Of a stretch of 64,000 nt of DNA, positions 9,056 to 17,119 are shown one piece after another. Made by a program: the position numbers and the translations under genes. Under the pieces are notes generated by a model. The model was not told the DNA's origin, searched no databases, and worked only from the letters and a program-made list of their open reading frames with translations. Location: the NCBI RefSeq assembly GCF_011250645.1, contig NZ_JAANNO010000001.1, positions 1 to 64,000 on the forward strand, in the 5' to 3' direction. Position 1 is the stretch's first letter. Each line of letters starts with the position of its first letter. This stretch comes from Motilibacter aurantiacus. Lineage in GTDB: Bacteria > Actinomycetota > Actinomycetes > Motilibacterales > Motilibacteraceae.

Positions 9056-9102
9056 CACGCGAGAGCCCCGGCGGGAGACGTCTCAGCCGGGGCGCTCGCG
9101 TG
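9056..9102. terminator. bidirectional hairpin terminator
   Basis: A long stem-loop: CACGCGAGAGCCCCGGC (9056-9072) pairs with GCCGGGGCGCTCGCGTG (9086-9102) with one mismatch, and an inner GAGACGTCTC palindrome fills the loop. It lies between convergent genes ending at 8942 and 9117, and fits a shared terminator. Confidence 0.75.
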
Positions 9103-9116
9103 ATGTCGCGAAAGGG

Positions 9117-9626
9117 CTAGCGGTTGCGCCCCGCGTCGCGGATCGCGCTGTCCGTGCGGTCGTCGTCGTCGCCCTCGATCTCCTTCGCGAGCAGGCCAGC
9201 GCCAATGGCCCAGACCAACGCGCCGAGAATCGCGACGTAGACGCCGATCTCGGAGCTCAGGTCGTCGCCGCGCTCAAGCCCGCCCATGGGGTTCAGGGCG
9301 AAGGCGATCGACTGCAGCGTTGCCGCGATACCGACCGCCATGGTGACGAGCGTCAGGCCTCGGTGCTGCCCACGGCGCGCGCGCTGCATGGCGTAGACGA
9401 GGGCCACCAGCAGGCCTAGGCCGAGATACGCGATGAACGGCACGAGCGAGTCGGTCTCGTAGCCGGTGCGGGTGACGTCGTCGGTAGCGGTGTCGGCCGT
9501 GACCCAGTCCAGGAAGGGCGAGATGTTGAACACCGCGATGCCGGCGGCGGCAACCGCGAGGCCGGTGGTACGCGCGCGGCGCGTGCCCTGCATGGGTGTC
9601 GCGCCGTGCTCGGTCGTGCTGACCAA
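9117..9626 (-). CDS. four-span membrane protein, unknown function
   Basis: 169 aa. The start is TTG 9626, chosen because AAGGAG lies five bases upstream. Four hydrophobic helices are visible (around residues 20-40, 63-82, 92-112 and 127-147) between a basic N-terminus and an acidic C-terminal tail (KEIEGDDDDRTD). No family is recognised; the pattern is of a small integral membrane protein of actinomycetes. A terminator hairpin follows the stop. Confidence 0.7.
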   Translation of the reverse strand: MVSTTEHGATPMQGTRRARTTGLAVAAAGIAVFNISPFLDWVTADTATDDVTRTGYETDSLVPFIAYLGLGLLVALVYAMQRARRGQHRGLTLVTMAVGIAATLQSIAFALNPMGGLERGDDLSSEIGVYVAILGALVWAIGAGLLAKEIEGDDDDRTDSAIRDAGRNR

Positions 9627-10631
9627 TTGAACTCCTTCGTGGGTGCGCGCCTGCGAGCGCAGGCGCCCTTCGTCCTAGACCGGCAACAGCCGTCCTAGGG
9701 GCTCTCGCTTGGGATGACGCCGGGCCTCGTCGGACGCCGGGGGCTCGACATCGACGACGGGCTGTCGCGCCCCGTGGGACGCGTGCCGACGGAAGATGCC
9801 CGAACGATCGAGGGGCAAACGGCGGCGCTAACACCAGGAGGAGTGACCTGCAACTCAAATGCGGGGCAGCTTCCCCTCTGCATCGCGGTGCACTCGCCTG
9901 TGCACGCAGTGTTACCTGGCCATCCCCGCGGCCGTCAATTCGGCGCGACTTCTTCGCGTTGCTCTCGCTGGCTGTCCGCTGTCTCCTGGCCAGGAACGAG
10001 TGCGTCGGTGAGTAGGCGCCCTGTCCTCGGCATGATGTGGGTGATCCCGTGGCCGCTCGTCGGCATGCCCGTGCGTCCCCAGGCGCCCCGCCACCGATCG
10101 CCTGTCAGACGGGTCTGCCCGCCGACCGACTCCGTCTGAAGCACCACGCTCACCGCCGGCCGGTCCTCGGCGGACGTCCATCCACTCGTAGGACATGCCC
10201 AGCACCATCACGGTGCCGCCGTCCTCGTCCGGCACCACGACCGTCCGCCAGGCTTTCGTGCGGACGGCTCGTTCCAGGCGCAGGGCGCAACTCCCTCAGC
10301 CCATGGGCCCGGTCGTGTCCGGCTGTCGGCCGTGTCGGCCGCGCATCCGGCGTGCGGTCGGGCACTGCGACGTCTCAGCGGGCGCTCGGCCGCGCTTGTC
10401 GAGGCCCGCCGCTGTGGACAAGCCGTGGAGTCGTCCATCCCGGCCGAGACTCCCGAGACCTTCGAGACACTGCTGGGCGCACGCCTCGGGCTGCACCTCG
10501 TCGGCCGCGTGGCCCTCGAGCCGGGACGAGCCAGGCAGGGGCACCCCGAGCTACGACGCCGCTCCCGCCCCAGCGACCCGTGCGCACGACTCCCCCGCAC
10601 GGCCTCGCGGTCGACGCGCGCGCTTGCGGCG
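9627..10631. other. 1-kb stretch without a supported gene
   Basis: All six frames here are open only in short pieces and none has a recognisable product. The best candidate is a minus-strand 72-codon frame at 9935-10153. Just upstream, another minus-strand frame (about 10170-10250) reads protein-like (a segment MVLGMSYEWMDVRR), so a decayed gene on the minus strand is possible. Confidence 0.4.
9935..10153 (-). CDS. possible small protein or gene remnant, 72 aa
   Basis: A minus-strand frame with a plausible amino-acid mix (for example SVVLQTESVGGQTRLTGDRW and GHGITHIMPRTGRLLTDALV) but no family match and no good ribosome-binding site. It may be the downstream part of a frameshifted gene beginning near 10250. 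Confidence 0.22.
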   Translation of the reverse strand: MSVVLQTESVGGQTRLTGDRWRGAWGRTGMPTSGHGITHIMPRTGRLLTDALVPGQETADSQREQREEVAPN

Positions 10632-11861
10632 TCATCGGTCCTCTTCGTCCTCGCACGCGTCCCGCAGGTGCGGCGGGTCATACGCCAGCCGGTAGCCGCG
10701 CTTGACGACGGTCTGGATGCAGCGGGAGTCGCCGAGGGCCGAGCGCAGGCGCGTGACGGCCGACTCGACCGCGTGCTCGTCGATCCCGACGGCAGACCCG
10801 CCGGTGCTGCGCGCGATCGCCCGGAGCAGGTCGGCCCGGGAGAGCACGCGCCCCGGGTAGCGGGCCAGCGCCCGCAGCAGCGCCATCGGGACGGGCGGGA
10901 GCGGCACGACGCGGCCGTCCACGACGACGGCGTGGCCGCGTACGTCCAGCTCGTGGCCGGCGACGTCGAGCCGCGCGCTGCGGGCCGGCAGGCAGTCGAC
11001 GACGGTACGCGCCAGCGCGCCGAGCCTTGCCCGCGTCGGCTGCGCCGTGGGGACGTCGCGACGTTCGAGCGGGCCGGCCGTGACCGGGCCGACACAGGCC
11101 ACGAGGACGTCCTTGCGCAGCACGTCGAGCAGCTTGTCCTCGTCACCACGGGTCTCGGCGAGCCTGAGCAGGCTCACCGCGGCCGGCGCGCTCGTGAACG
11201 TCACGGCGTCGACCTGCCGGGCGAGCAACTGGTCGAGCAGCCGCTCCATGGGCGCGGTGTCCTCCGGGCTGACCCAGCGGTAGACCGGCACCTGCACGAC
11301 GTCGGCCCCGGCGCCCTCGAGCGCGTCGACGAAGTCGGGCAGCGGCTCGCCGTGCAGCTGGACGACGACGCGCTTGCCCTCGAGGTCCATCGCCAGCAGG
11401 TGCTCCAGCACCTCCGACGAGGACTCCGAGGCCGGGGACCAGGCGTCGACGAGTCCGGCGGCCCGCACCGCCCCGCGCGCCTTCGGCCCGCGGGCGAGGA
11501 CGTGCGCCGTCGACAGCTGCTCGCGCAGCGCATCGCCGAGCCCCCACCCCTCGGCCGCCTCGATCCAGCCGCGGAACCCGATCCCGGTCGTCGCCACGGC
11601 CAGATCGACCGGGGCGGCCAGGCAGGCCCTGGTGGCCGCGAGCAGCTCGGCGTCGTCGGGCAGCGGGATGATCCGGATCGAGGGCCCGTGCACCACCCGG
11701 GCCCCCCGGCGCTCGAGCAGGGCGAGCAGCTCGTCGGCCCGGCGCGCGGCCGTCACGGCGACCGTCCACCCGGCGAGCGGGGGCACGGCGGGCTCGGCCG
11801 GCGGCGCGGCGGGCTCCGGCTCGGGGGGCGTGTCGACCTGCAGGACGCTCTCTCCTGGCAT
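10632..11861 (-). CDS. uroporphyrinogen-III synthase fused to an OmpR-type DNA-binding domain
   Basis: 409 aa. Residues about 28-275 match uroporphyrinogen-III synthase (HemD), which cyclises hydroxymethylbilane in haem and corrin synthesis. Features include LAGWTVAVTAARRADELLALLERRG and the late VDAVTFTSAPAAVSLL segment. Residues about 305-395 form a winged-helix Trans_reg_C domain (ALARYPGRVLSRADLLRAI ... TVVKRGYRLAY). This fusion is known in actinobacteria, where it is often annotated as a bifunctional synthase/response regulator and lies by a nitrate or cyanate-type MFS transporter. The same arrangement holds here, with the divergent MFS gene starting 136 bases away. It may therefore act as a regulator; catalytic activity is uncertain. 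Confidence 0.85.
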   Translation of the reverse strand: MPGESVLQVDTPPEPEPAAPPAEPAVPPLAGWTVAVTAARRADELLALLERRGARVVHGPSIRIIPLPDDAELLAATRACLAAPVDLAVATTGIGFRGWIEAAEGWGLGDALREQLSTAHVLARGPKARGAVRAAGLVDAWSPASESSSEVLEHLLAMDLEGKRVVVQLHGEPLPDFVDALEGAGADVVQVPVYRWVSPEDTAPMERLLDQLLARQVDAVTFTSAPAAVSLLRLAETRGDEDKLLDVLRKDVLVACVGPVTAGPLERRDVPTAQPTRARLGALARTVVDCLPARSARLDVAGHELDVRGHAVVVDGRVVPLPPVPMALLRALARYPGRVLSRADLLRAIARSTGGSAVGIDEHAVESAVTRLRSALGDSRCIQTVVKRGYRLAYDPPHLRDACEDEEDR

Positions 11862-11997
11862 GGCGGAAGGGTCGCGGTGGGGCGTTGCGCCTTCGGGTCC
11901 CTGGTGTTTCCGCGCGGCTACGTGTCGTGGGCAGCCTACGGCCGGCTGCTGTGAGCGCGCGCCCTCGACGACGCGGACGGGCTGGGAGAATTCGCGG

Positions 11998-13287
11998 GTG
12001 CCGACCGCTTCGCCCCGCCGCGCGCCCGCCGCTCCCACCGCCCCGGCACACCCGGCCGTACGCGCCGGTGCCCTGCTCGTCGTCGCGGTGGCGCTCACGG
12101 CCCTCAACCTGCGCACGGCCGTGACCAGTGTCGGCCCGGTGCTCGAGGAGCTGCGCACCGGCGTCGGCATGTCCGGGGCGGTGGCCGGCCTGCTCACGAG
12201 CATCCCGGTGCTCTGCTTCGCCGGGGTCGGCTTCCTCGCCCCGGCGGCAGCCCGACGGCTGGGTCCGCACGGCGCGGTGGCGGTCGCCCTGGCGCTGATG
12301 GCCGCCGGCGTCGTCCTGCGGGCTGCCGCGACGGTCCCGCTGGCCGTGCTGGCGTGCACCCTGCTCGCCCTCGTCGGCGGCGGGGTCGGCAACGTGCTGC
12401 TGCCGATGATCGTCAAGCTGCACTTCCCGGGCCGGGTCGGCCTGCTGACCGCGGTCTACACCACAGCGCTCGCGGTCGGCGCGACGGCCGCGGCGGCGCT
12501 GACCGTGCCGCTTGCCGAGCTGGCCGGCGACGGGGACGCCGCCGACGGGTGGCGGGTCGCCCTCGGGGTGTGGGCGCTGCCGGCCCTCGCCGCCGCGGTC
12601 GCGTGGGTCGTGGTCGTGCTGCGGCGGCGCGCCGCCGCTGGCGTCCCGGCCGGCGCGACGAGCCCGGCCACGCAACCGCTGCACCCGGCCCGGACCGTCG
12701 CAGGGCGCGCGCTGGCGGCGTACTTCGGCTCCCAGGCCCTCCTGGCGTACGTCACCATGGGGTGGCTGGCCCAGTTCTTCCGCGACGCGGGGGCCTCGGC
12801 GTCGACGGCGGGCTACCTGCTCGCCTTCACGGCGGCGCTGTCGGTGCCGGTCTCGATGGTCGTCCCCCAACTTGCGGCGCGCCGGCCGTCCCAGCGTGTG
12901 CTCGTGGCCGCCCTGGTCCTGGGCTACCTGCTGGGGTACGCCGGCCTGGTCGCCGCCCCGCTCGGCGGGGCCTGGCTGTGGGCGCTGCTCATCGGGCTGG
13001 GCTCGGGGTCGTTCCCGCTGGCCCTCACCTTCATCGGGCTGCGGTCGTCCACGCCGGCCGAGACGGCGTCGCTGTCGGCCTTCGCGCAGAGCACGGGCTA
13101 CCTGCTCGCCACGCCCGGGCCGCTGCTGATCGGCTGGCTGCACGGCGCGGGCGGCTGGGCCGGGCCGTTCGCGGTCATCGTCGTCGCGCTCGTCGTCCAG
13201 CTCGTCGCCGGCCTCCACGTCGGAGGCCCGGCCCGCGAGTCCAGCCACGCCAGCACCGCCGGCCCCAGCTCGCGCAGGCTCTTGTAG
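11998..13287 (+). CDS. MFS transporter, CynX/NimT (cyanate permease-like) family
   Basis: 429 aa from GTG 11998. About twelve membrane helices are present. The family signature is in the first helix region (ALNLRTAVTSVGPVLEEL), with ALVGGGVGNVLLPMIVK and FPLALTFIGLRSST further on. The family transports small anions or nitroimidazole-type compounds; the substrate here is unknown. It is divergent from the uroporphyrinogen-III synthase/regulator fusion, which is a likely controller. Its 3' end overlaps the next gene, on the opposite strand, by 190 bases. The last ~20 residues after the final helix (GLHVGG onward) do not look conserved. Confidence 0.85.
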   Translation: MPTASPRRAPAAPTAPAHPAVRAGALLVVAVALTALNLRTAVTSVGPVLEELRTGVGMSGAVAGLLTSIPVLCFAGVGFLAPAAARRLGPHGAVAVALALMAAGVVLRAAATVPLAVLACTLLALVGGGVGNVLLPMIVKLHFPGRVGLLTAVYTTALAVGATAAAALTVPLAELAGDGDAADGWRVALGVWALPALAAAVAWVVVVLRRRAAAGVPAGATSPATQPLHPARTVAGRALAAYFGSQALLAYVTMGWLAQFFRDAGASASTAGYLLAFTAALSVPVSMVVPQLAARRPSQRVLVAALVLGYLLGYAGLVAAPLGGAWLWALLIGLGSGSFPLALTFIGLRSSTPAETASLSAFAQSTGYLLATPGPLLIGWLHGAGGWAGPFAVIVVALVVQLVAGLHVGGPARESSHASTAGPSSRRLL

Positions 13288-14123
13288 TCGCGCAGCCCGG
13301 CCGGCATGCCGCGCAGCCACGCCGCCACCTGCGCACATGCCGCGGGGTCGTCCCCGATCGCGCCCAGCGGGTCCACGTAGGTGCGGATGGTGAAGACCAC
13401 GGCCCCGGTACGCGGCAGCCGGCGCAGCGTCTGCCGCTCGGCGCGCAGGAACACCCCGCCCGGCACCTCGGCGCGCCCGGGCCGCGCCGCCGGCTCGGGC
13501 TGGAAGAGCGCCGGGTCGTCGAGGACGCTGCCGTTCAGCCGCCACAGCCCGCGCTCGGGCGTCAGCCTGCTCATGACGAGGTCGACCGGCGCGCCGATCG
13601 CCGCCGCGTACCCCGGGACGGGCGTGTGGATCTCGCCGACCGGCAGCCCGAGCTTGTCCGCGAGCCGCCACCGGGACGGGAACGCCACGCTCGCGGCCAC
13701 CAGCCGCAGCGCCCCATCCGCGCCGGGCAGGTGCAGGCAGAGGTCCTCCGGGACCAGGCGGGCGGCGGCGTCGACCGGGTGCAGCCCCCGCGCGTCGTCC
13801 ACGTACGCCTGCCCGCTGCGCGGGTCGCGCAGGGTGCCGCCGTCGCGGGCGTACCGGTCGGGGAAGCGGCCGACGAGGTGGGCCTCGAGGACGGCGAGCA
13901 GCTCGTCCCCGGCCGCGCGCACCGTCCCGGCCCCCGGGCCGGGCGGCCCGTCGAGCACCGCCACCGCCTCGTCGGGATGGTCGGCGAGGACGCTGCGCTT
14001 CTGCGCCAGCTGGGCGTCGGCGTCGTCCCCGAGCTCGATCCAGCCCGCGACGTCGAGCGTGCGCGTCCCGACCCGGTGGCGGTGCGGGCCCGGCTCGAAG
14101 GGCAGGTAGCGCGGCGCGGGCAC
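13098..14123 (-). CDS. DUF3445 haem-dependent oxidative N-demethylase family protein
   Basis: 341 aa from GTG. The body matches DUF3445, the family of the haem-dependent dimethylamine-monooxygenase-type alpha subunit: RYLPFEPGPHRHRVGTRTLD at the N-terminus, ASVAFPSRWRLADKLGLPV around residue 146, and RAERQTLRRLPRTGAVVFTIRTY around residue 228. The conserved part appears to stop near residue 288 (AWLDSRAGPPTW). The last ~60 residues are translated antisense from the MFS gene and look like run-on. The substrate in this organism is unknown. It is divergent from the transhydrogenase operon. Confidence 0.8.
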   Translation of the reverse strand: MPAPRYLPFEPGPHRHRVGTRTLDVAGWIELGDDADAQLAQKRSVLADHPDEAVAVLDGPPGPGAGTVRAAGDELLAVLEAHLVGRFPDRYARDGGTLRDPRSGQAYVDDARGLHPVDAAARLVPEDLCLHLPGADGALRLVAASVAFPSRWRLADKLGLPVGEIHTPVPGYAAAIGAPVDLVMSRLTPERGLWRLNGSVLDDPALFQPEPAARPGRAEVPGGVFLRAERQTLRRLPRTGAVVFTIRTYVDPLGAIGDDPAACAQVAAWLRGMPAGLRDYKSLRELGPAVLAWLDSRAGPPTWRPATSWTTSATTMTANGPAQPPAPCSQPISSGPGVASR

Positions 14124-14243
14124 GGGGCAACCGTAATCGAGCCGAGTAGGAGGCCTCCGGCCCTGGACGGGAGGGGGCCGACGGGCCTATACCGCTGTCA
14201 GGGGACGACGGCGTCCCCGATCCCGAGCAACGGGAGGTACGTG

Positions 14244-15398
14244 GTGCTCACGCTCGCGGTCGGCGAGGAGCCACCGGGCGAACGACGGGTCGCCCTGGTG
14301 CCGGAGAGCGTGCGACGGCTCTCGGCGGCAGGGCACACGGTGGTCGTCCCGCCCGGCGCGGGGGCAGGCGCCTGGATACCGGACTCGGCGTTCAGCGAAG
14401 CAGGAGCCACGATCGGGACTGCAGCCGATGGGTACGCGGCCGCCGACGTCGTGCTCACGGTGGCACCGCCGGCCCCCGCCCTCGTCGCGCAGCTACGCGC
14501 GGGCCAGACGCTGATCGGCATGCTCCAGCCGCTGACCAGCCCGGGGCTGGTGCGCGAGCTCGCCGACCGCGGCATCACCGCGGTCAGCCTCGACGGGCTG
14601 CCCCGGACCCTCAGCCGTGCTCAGGCCATGGACGCTCTCACGTCACAGGCGAGCGTCGCCGGCTACCGCGCGGTGATCGAGGCGGCGCACGCGTACGGGC
14701 GCTACCTGCCGCTGCTCATCACGGCGGCGGGCACGGCAAAGCCGGCCGAGGTCCTCGTGCTGGGCGCCGGTGTGGCGGGGCTGCAGGCCATGGCGACGGC
14801 GCGCCGGCTGGGCGCCGTGGTGCGCGGCTACGACATCCGGCCCGAGACGCGGCAGGAGGTCGCCTCGCTCGGGGCCGAGTTCCTGGAGCTGCAGTCGGTG
14901 CGCGCGGGCAGCGGCGAGGGCGGGTACGCCCGGATGCTCGACGACCGCGAGCTCGCCGCCCAACAGGCCGAGCTCGACGGCCACATCGCCCGCCACGACA
15001 TCGTCATCACCACGGCGCAGGTGCCCGGGCGCCGCCCGCCGCTGCTGGTGCGCGGCGCGGCGGTCGAGCGCATGAAGGCCGGCTCGGTCGTCGTGGACAT
15101 GGCGGCGAGCGAGCACGGCGGCAACGTCGAGGGCTCGGTCGCGGGGCGCACGGTGGTCACCGCAAACGGCGTGACGGTCATCGGCGCGGACGACCTGGCC
15201 TCCCGCATGGCGGGGTCCGCGTCCGCCGCCTACTCGCGCAACATCACGGCACTGCTGCTCCACCTCACCCGCGACGGGACGCTCGCGATCGACCTCACGG
15301 ACGAGGTGCAGGCGGGAGTCGTCGTCACACACGACGGCACCGTGGTCCATCCGGCCACCGCCGCCCGGCTGGCCCAGCCCGAAGGAGCACCCCGATGA
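14244..15398 (+). CDS. pntA: NAD(P) transhydrogenase alpha subunit, NAD-binding part (PntAA)
   Basis: About 384 aa. It binds NAD(H) in the membrane enzyme that couples hydride transfer between NADH and NADP+ to proton movement. AlaDH/PNT N-terminal (LAVGEEPPGERRVALVPESV) and NAD-binding domains are clear, with Rossmann loop VLVLGAGVAGLQAMATARRLG and the DDRELAAQQAELDGHIARHDIVITTAQVPGR stretch. GGGAGG at 14232-14237 favours GTG 14244 over GTG 14241. The alpha chain is split: the membrane part is the next gene, with an ATGA overlap. The three genes form one operon. Confidence 0.93.
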   Translation: MLTLAVGEEPPGERRVALVPESVRRLSAAGHTVVVPPGAGAGAWIPDSAFSEAGATIGTAADGYAAADVVLTVAPPAPALVAQLRAGQTLIGMLQPLTSPGLVRELADRGITAVSLDGLPRTLSRAQAMDALTSQASVAGYRAVIEAAHAYGRYLPLLITAAGTAKPAEVLVLGAGVAGLQAMATARRLGAVVRGYDIRPETRQEVASLGAEFLELQSVRAGSGEGGYARMLDDRELAAQQAELDGHIARHDIVITTAQVPGRRPPLLVRGAAVERMKAGSVVVDMAASEHGGNVEGSVAGRTVVTANGVTVIGADDLASRMAGSASAAYSRNITALLLHLTRDGTLAIDLTDEVQAGVVVTHDGTVVHPATAARLAQPEGAPR

Positions 15399-15709
15399 GC
15401 GAGCAACTGCTCTCCGACCTGACGGTGTTCGTGCTGGCCGTGCTCGTGGGCTTCGAGGTCATCGGCAAGGTGCCCTCGACCCTGCACACGCCGCTGATGT
15501 CCGGGACGAACGCGATCCACGGCGTGGTGCTCGTGGGGGCGCTGCTCATCGCGTCCACCGCCGACGACCTGCTCTCCTACGTGCTCGCCTTCGTGGCGGT
15601 CGCGTTCGCCGCGATGAACGTGACCGGCGGCTACGTCGTCACCGACCGGATGCTGGGGATGTTCCGCCGGCGTCGTGAGCCCGTCACGCAGAAGGGGTCA
15701 CGGCCGTGA
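15395..15709 (+). CDS. NAD(P) transhydrogenase alpha subunit, membrane part (PntAB)
   Basis: 104 aa. It corresponds to the C-terminal membrane segment of transhydrogenase alpha, a separate protein in bacteria with the three-gene form. Three helices are visible (TVFVLAVLVGFEVIGKVP, GVVLVGALLI and YVLAFVAVAFAAMNVTGGYVVTDRML). Its ATG overlaps the pntA stop by four bases, and its stop overlaps the start of pntB, so the three are translationally coupled. Confidence 0.92.
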   Translation: MSEQLLSDLTVFVLAVLVGFEVIGKVPSTLHTPLMSGTNAIHGVVLVGALLIASTADDLLSYVLAFVAVAFAAMNVTGGYVVTDRMLGMFRRRREPVTQKGSRP

Positions 15710-17115
15710 GCGACTTCGACGCCGGTGTGCGCCTCGTCCATCTGGCGGCGGCGGTGTGCTTCGTCGTCGGGCTCCACCTCATGGGCTCGCCGACGACGGC
15801 CCGCCGGGGGAACCTGCTCTCGGCCGCCGGCATGGCCGCCGCCGTGCTCGCCACCCTTGCCGTGGTCGTCCACGAGGGCACGATCACACGTACCGGAACC
15901 GTCGTTCTGGTGTCTGCCCTCCTGGTCGGTGGCGCGGCCGGGCTCGTGACGGCACGGCGGGTGCAGATGACCGCCATGCCGCAGCTGGTGAGCCTGTTCA
16001 ACGCGGTCGGGGGTGGCGCGGCGGCGCTCGTCGCGCTGGACGACTTCCTCCGGCTGTCCGACGGGGCGGGAGTGCCGACGCGGACCGGTGTCGCGGCGAC
16101 GCTCGACGTCGGGATCGGCGGGCTGACGTTCGCCGGGTCCCTCGTCGCCACCGGCAAGCTGCAGGGCGTCGTGACCGGCCGCCCCGTCGTCTTCCCCGGC
16201 GCCCGGCTGGTGAACGCGCTGCTGATCGCCGTCGCGGTGGCCGCCGGGGTGGTCGTCGTGGCCGACGGGTCGGTTCCGCTGCTGCTGGTGCTGCTCGCCG
16301 TCGGCCTCGTCCTCGGCGTCACCCTGGTGCTGCCGATCGGCGGGGCCGACATGCCCGTCGTCATCTCGCTGCTCAACGCCTGCACGGGCACGGTCGTGGC
16401 GATGGCGGGCTTCGTCCTGGAGAACCCGGTGCTGATCATCGCCGGCGCGCTCGTCGGCGCGTCGGGGGCGATCCTGACCCTGCTCATGGCGCGAGCGATG
16501 AACCGGCCCATCCGCAACATCGTGCTGGGCGGGTTCGGGGGCGGTGGCGGCGCGGCGGTGCCGGCGAGCTCGAGCGGCCTGCCGGTGCGCGAGGTGACCG
16601 CCGACGACGTGGCGATGCAGCTGGCGTACGCCGAGAAGGTGCTCATCGTGCCGGGGTACGGGCTTGCGGCCGCGCAGGCCCAGCACGAGGTGGGCGAGCT
16701 CGCGGACCTGCTGGAGGCTCGCGGCGTCGACGTCGCGTACGCCATCCATCCCGTCGCGGGGCGGATGCCCGGGCACATGAACGTGCTGCTGGCAGAGGCC
16801 GACGTCCCCTATCCCCAGCTCAAGGAGATGGACGAGGTCAACCCCGAGTTCTCCCGCGCCGACGTCGCCCTCGTGGTCGGGGCGAACGACGTGACGAACC
16901 CCGCCGCGCGCCGGCCGGGCACCGCGATCTCCGGGATGCCGATCCTCGACGTCGACCAGGCGCGCAGCGTCATCGTCCTCAAGCGGTCAATGGGCCACGG
17001 CTACGCCGACATCGAGAACGAGCTCTACACCGACCCGCGTACCGGGATGTTCTTCACCGACGCGAAGAGCGGGCTCGCCGCGCTCGTCGCGTCGGTGAAG
17101 ACGCTGGTGGGCTGA
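15706..17115 (+). CDS. pntB: NAD(P) transhydrogenase beta subunit
   Basis: 469 aa from GTG. About eight or nine membrane helices are followed by the NADP-binding domain III (VLIVPGYGLAAAQAQHEVGELADLL; VVGANDVTNPAAR; and the late IVLKRSMGHGYADIENELY, which contacts NADP). Together with PntAA and PntAB it makes the proton-translocating enzyme, usually a source of NADPH. The stop lies only four bases from the stop of the convergent transporter gene, which leaves no room for a separate terminator. Confidence 0.95.
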   Translation: MSDFDAGVRLVHLAAAVCFVVGLHLMGSPTTARRGNLLSAAGMAAAVLATLAVVVHEGTITRTGTVVLVSALLVGGAAGLVTARRVQMTAMPQLVSLFNAVGGGAAALVALDDFLRLSDGAGVPTRTGVAATLDVGIGGLTFAGSLVATGKLQGVVTGRPVVFPGARLVNALLIAVAVAAGVVVVADGSVPLLLVLLAVGLVLGVTLVLPIGGADMPVVISLLNACTGTVVAMAGFVLENPVLIIAGALVGASGAILTLLMARAMNRPIRNIVLGGFGGGGGAAVPASSSGLPVREVTADDVAMQLAYAEKVLIVPGYGLAAAQAQHEVGELADLLEARGVDVAYAIHPVAGRMPGHMNVLLAEADVPYPQLKEMDEVNPEFSRADVALVVGANDVTNPAARRPGTAISGMPILDVDQARSVIVLKRSMGHGYADIENELYTDPRTGMFFTDAKSGLAALVASVKTLVG

Positions 17116-17119
17116 GCGG

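Noticed and set aside
11143-14130. A 995-codon open frame on the minus strand
   Set aside because: It runs antisense through the transporter and other genes, is dominated by Arg/Gly/Pro/Ala from GC-rich codons, and its only sensible parts are shadows.
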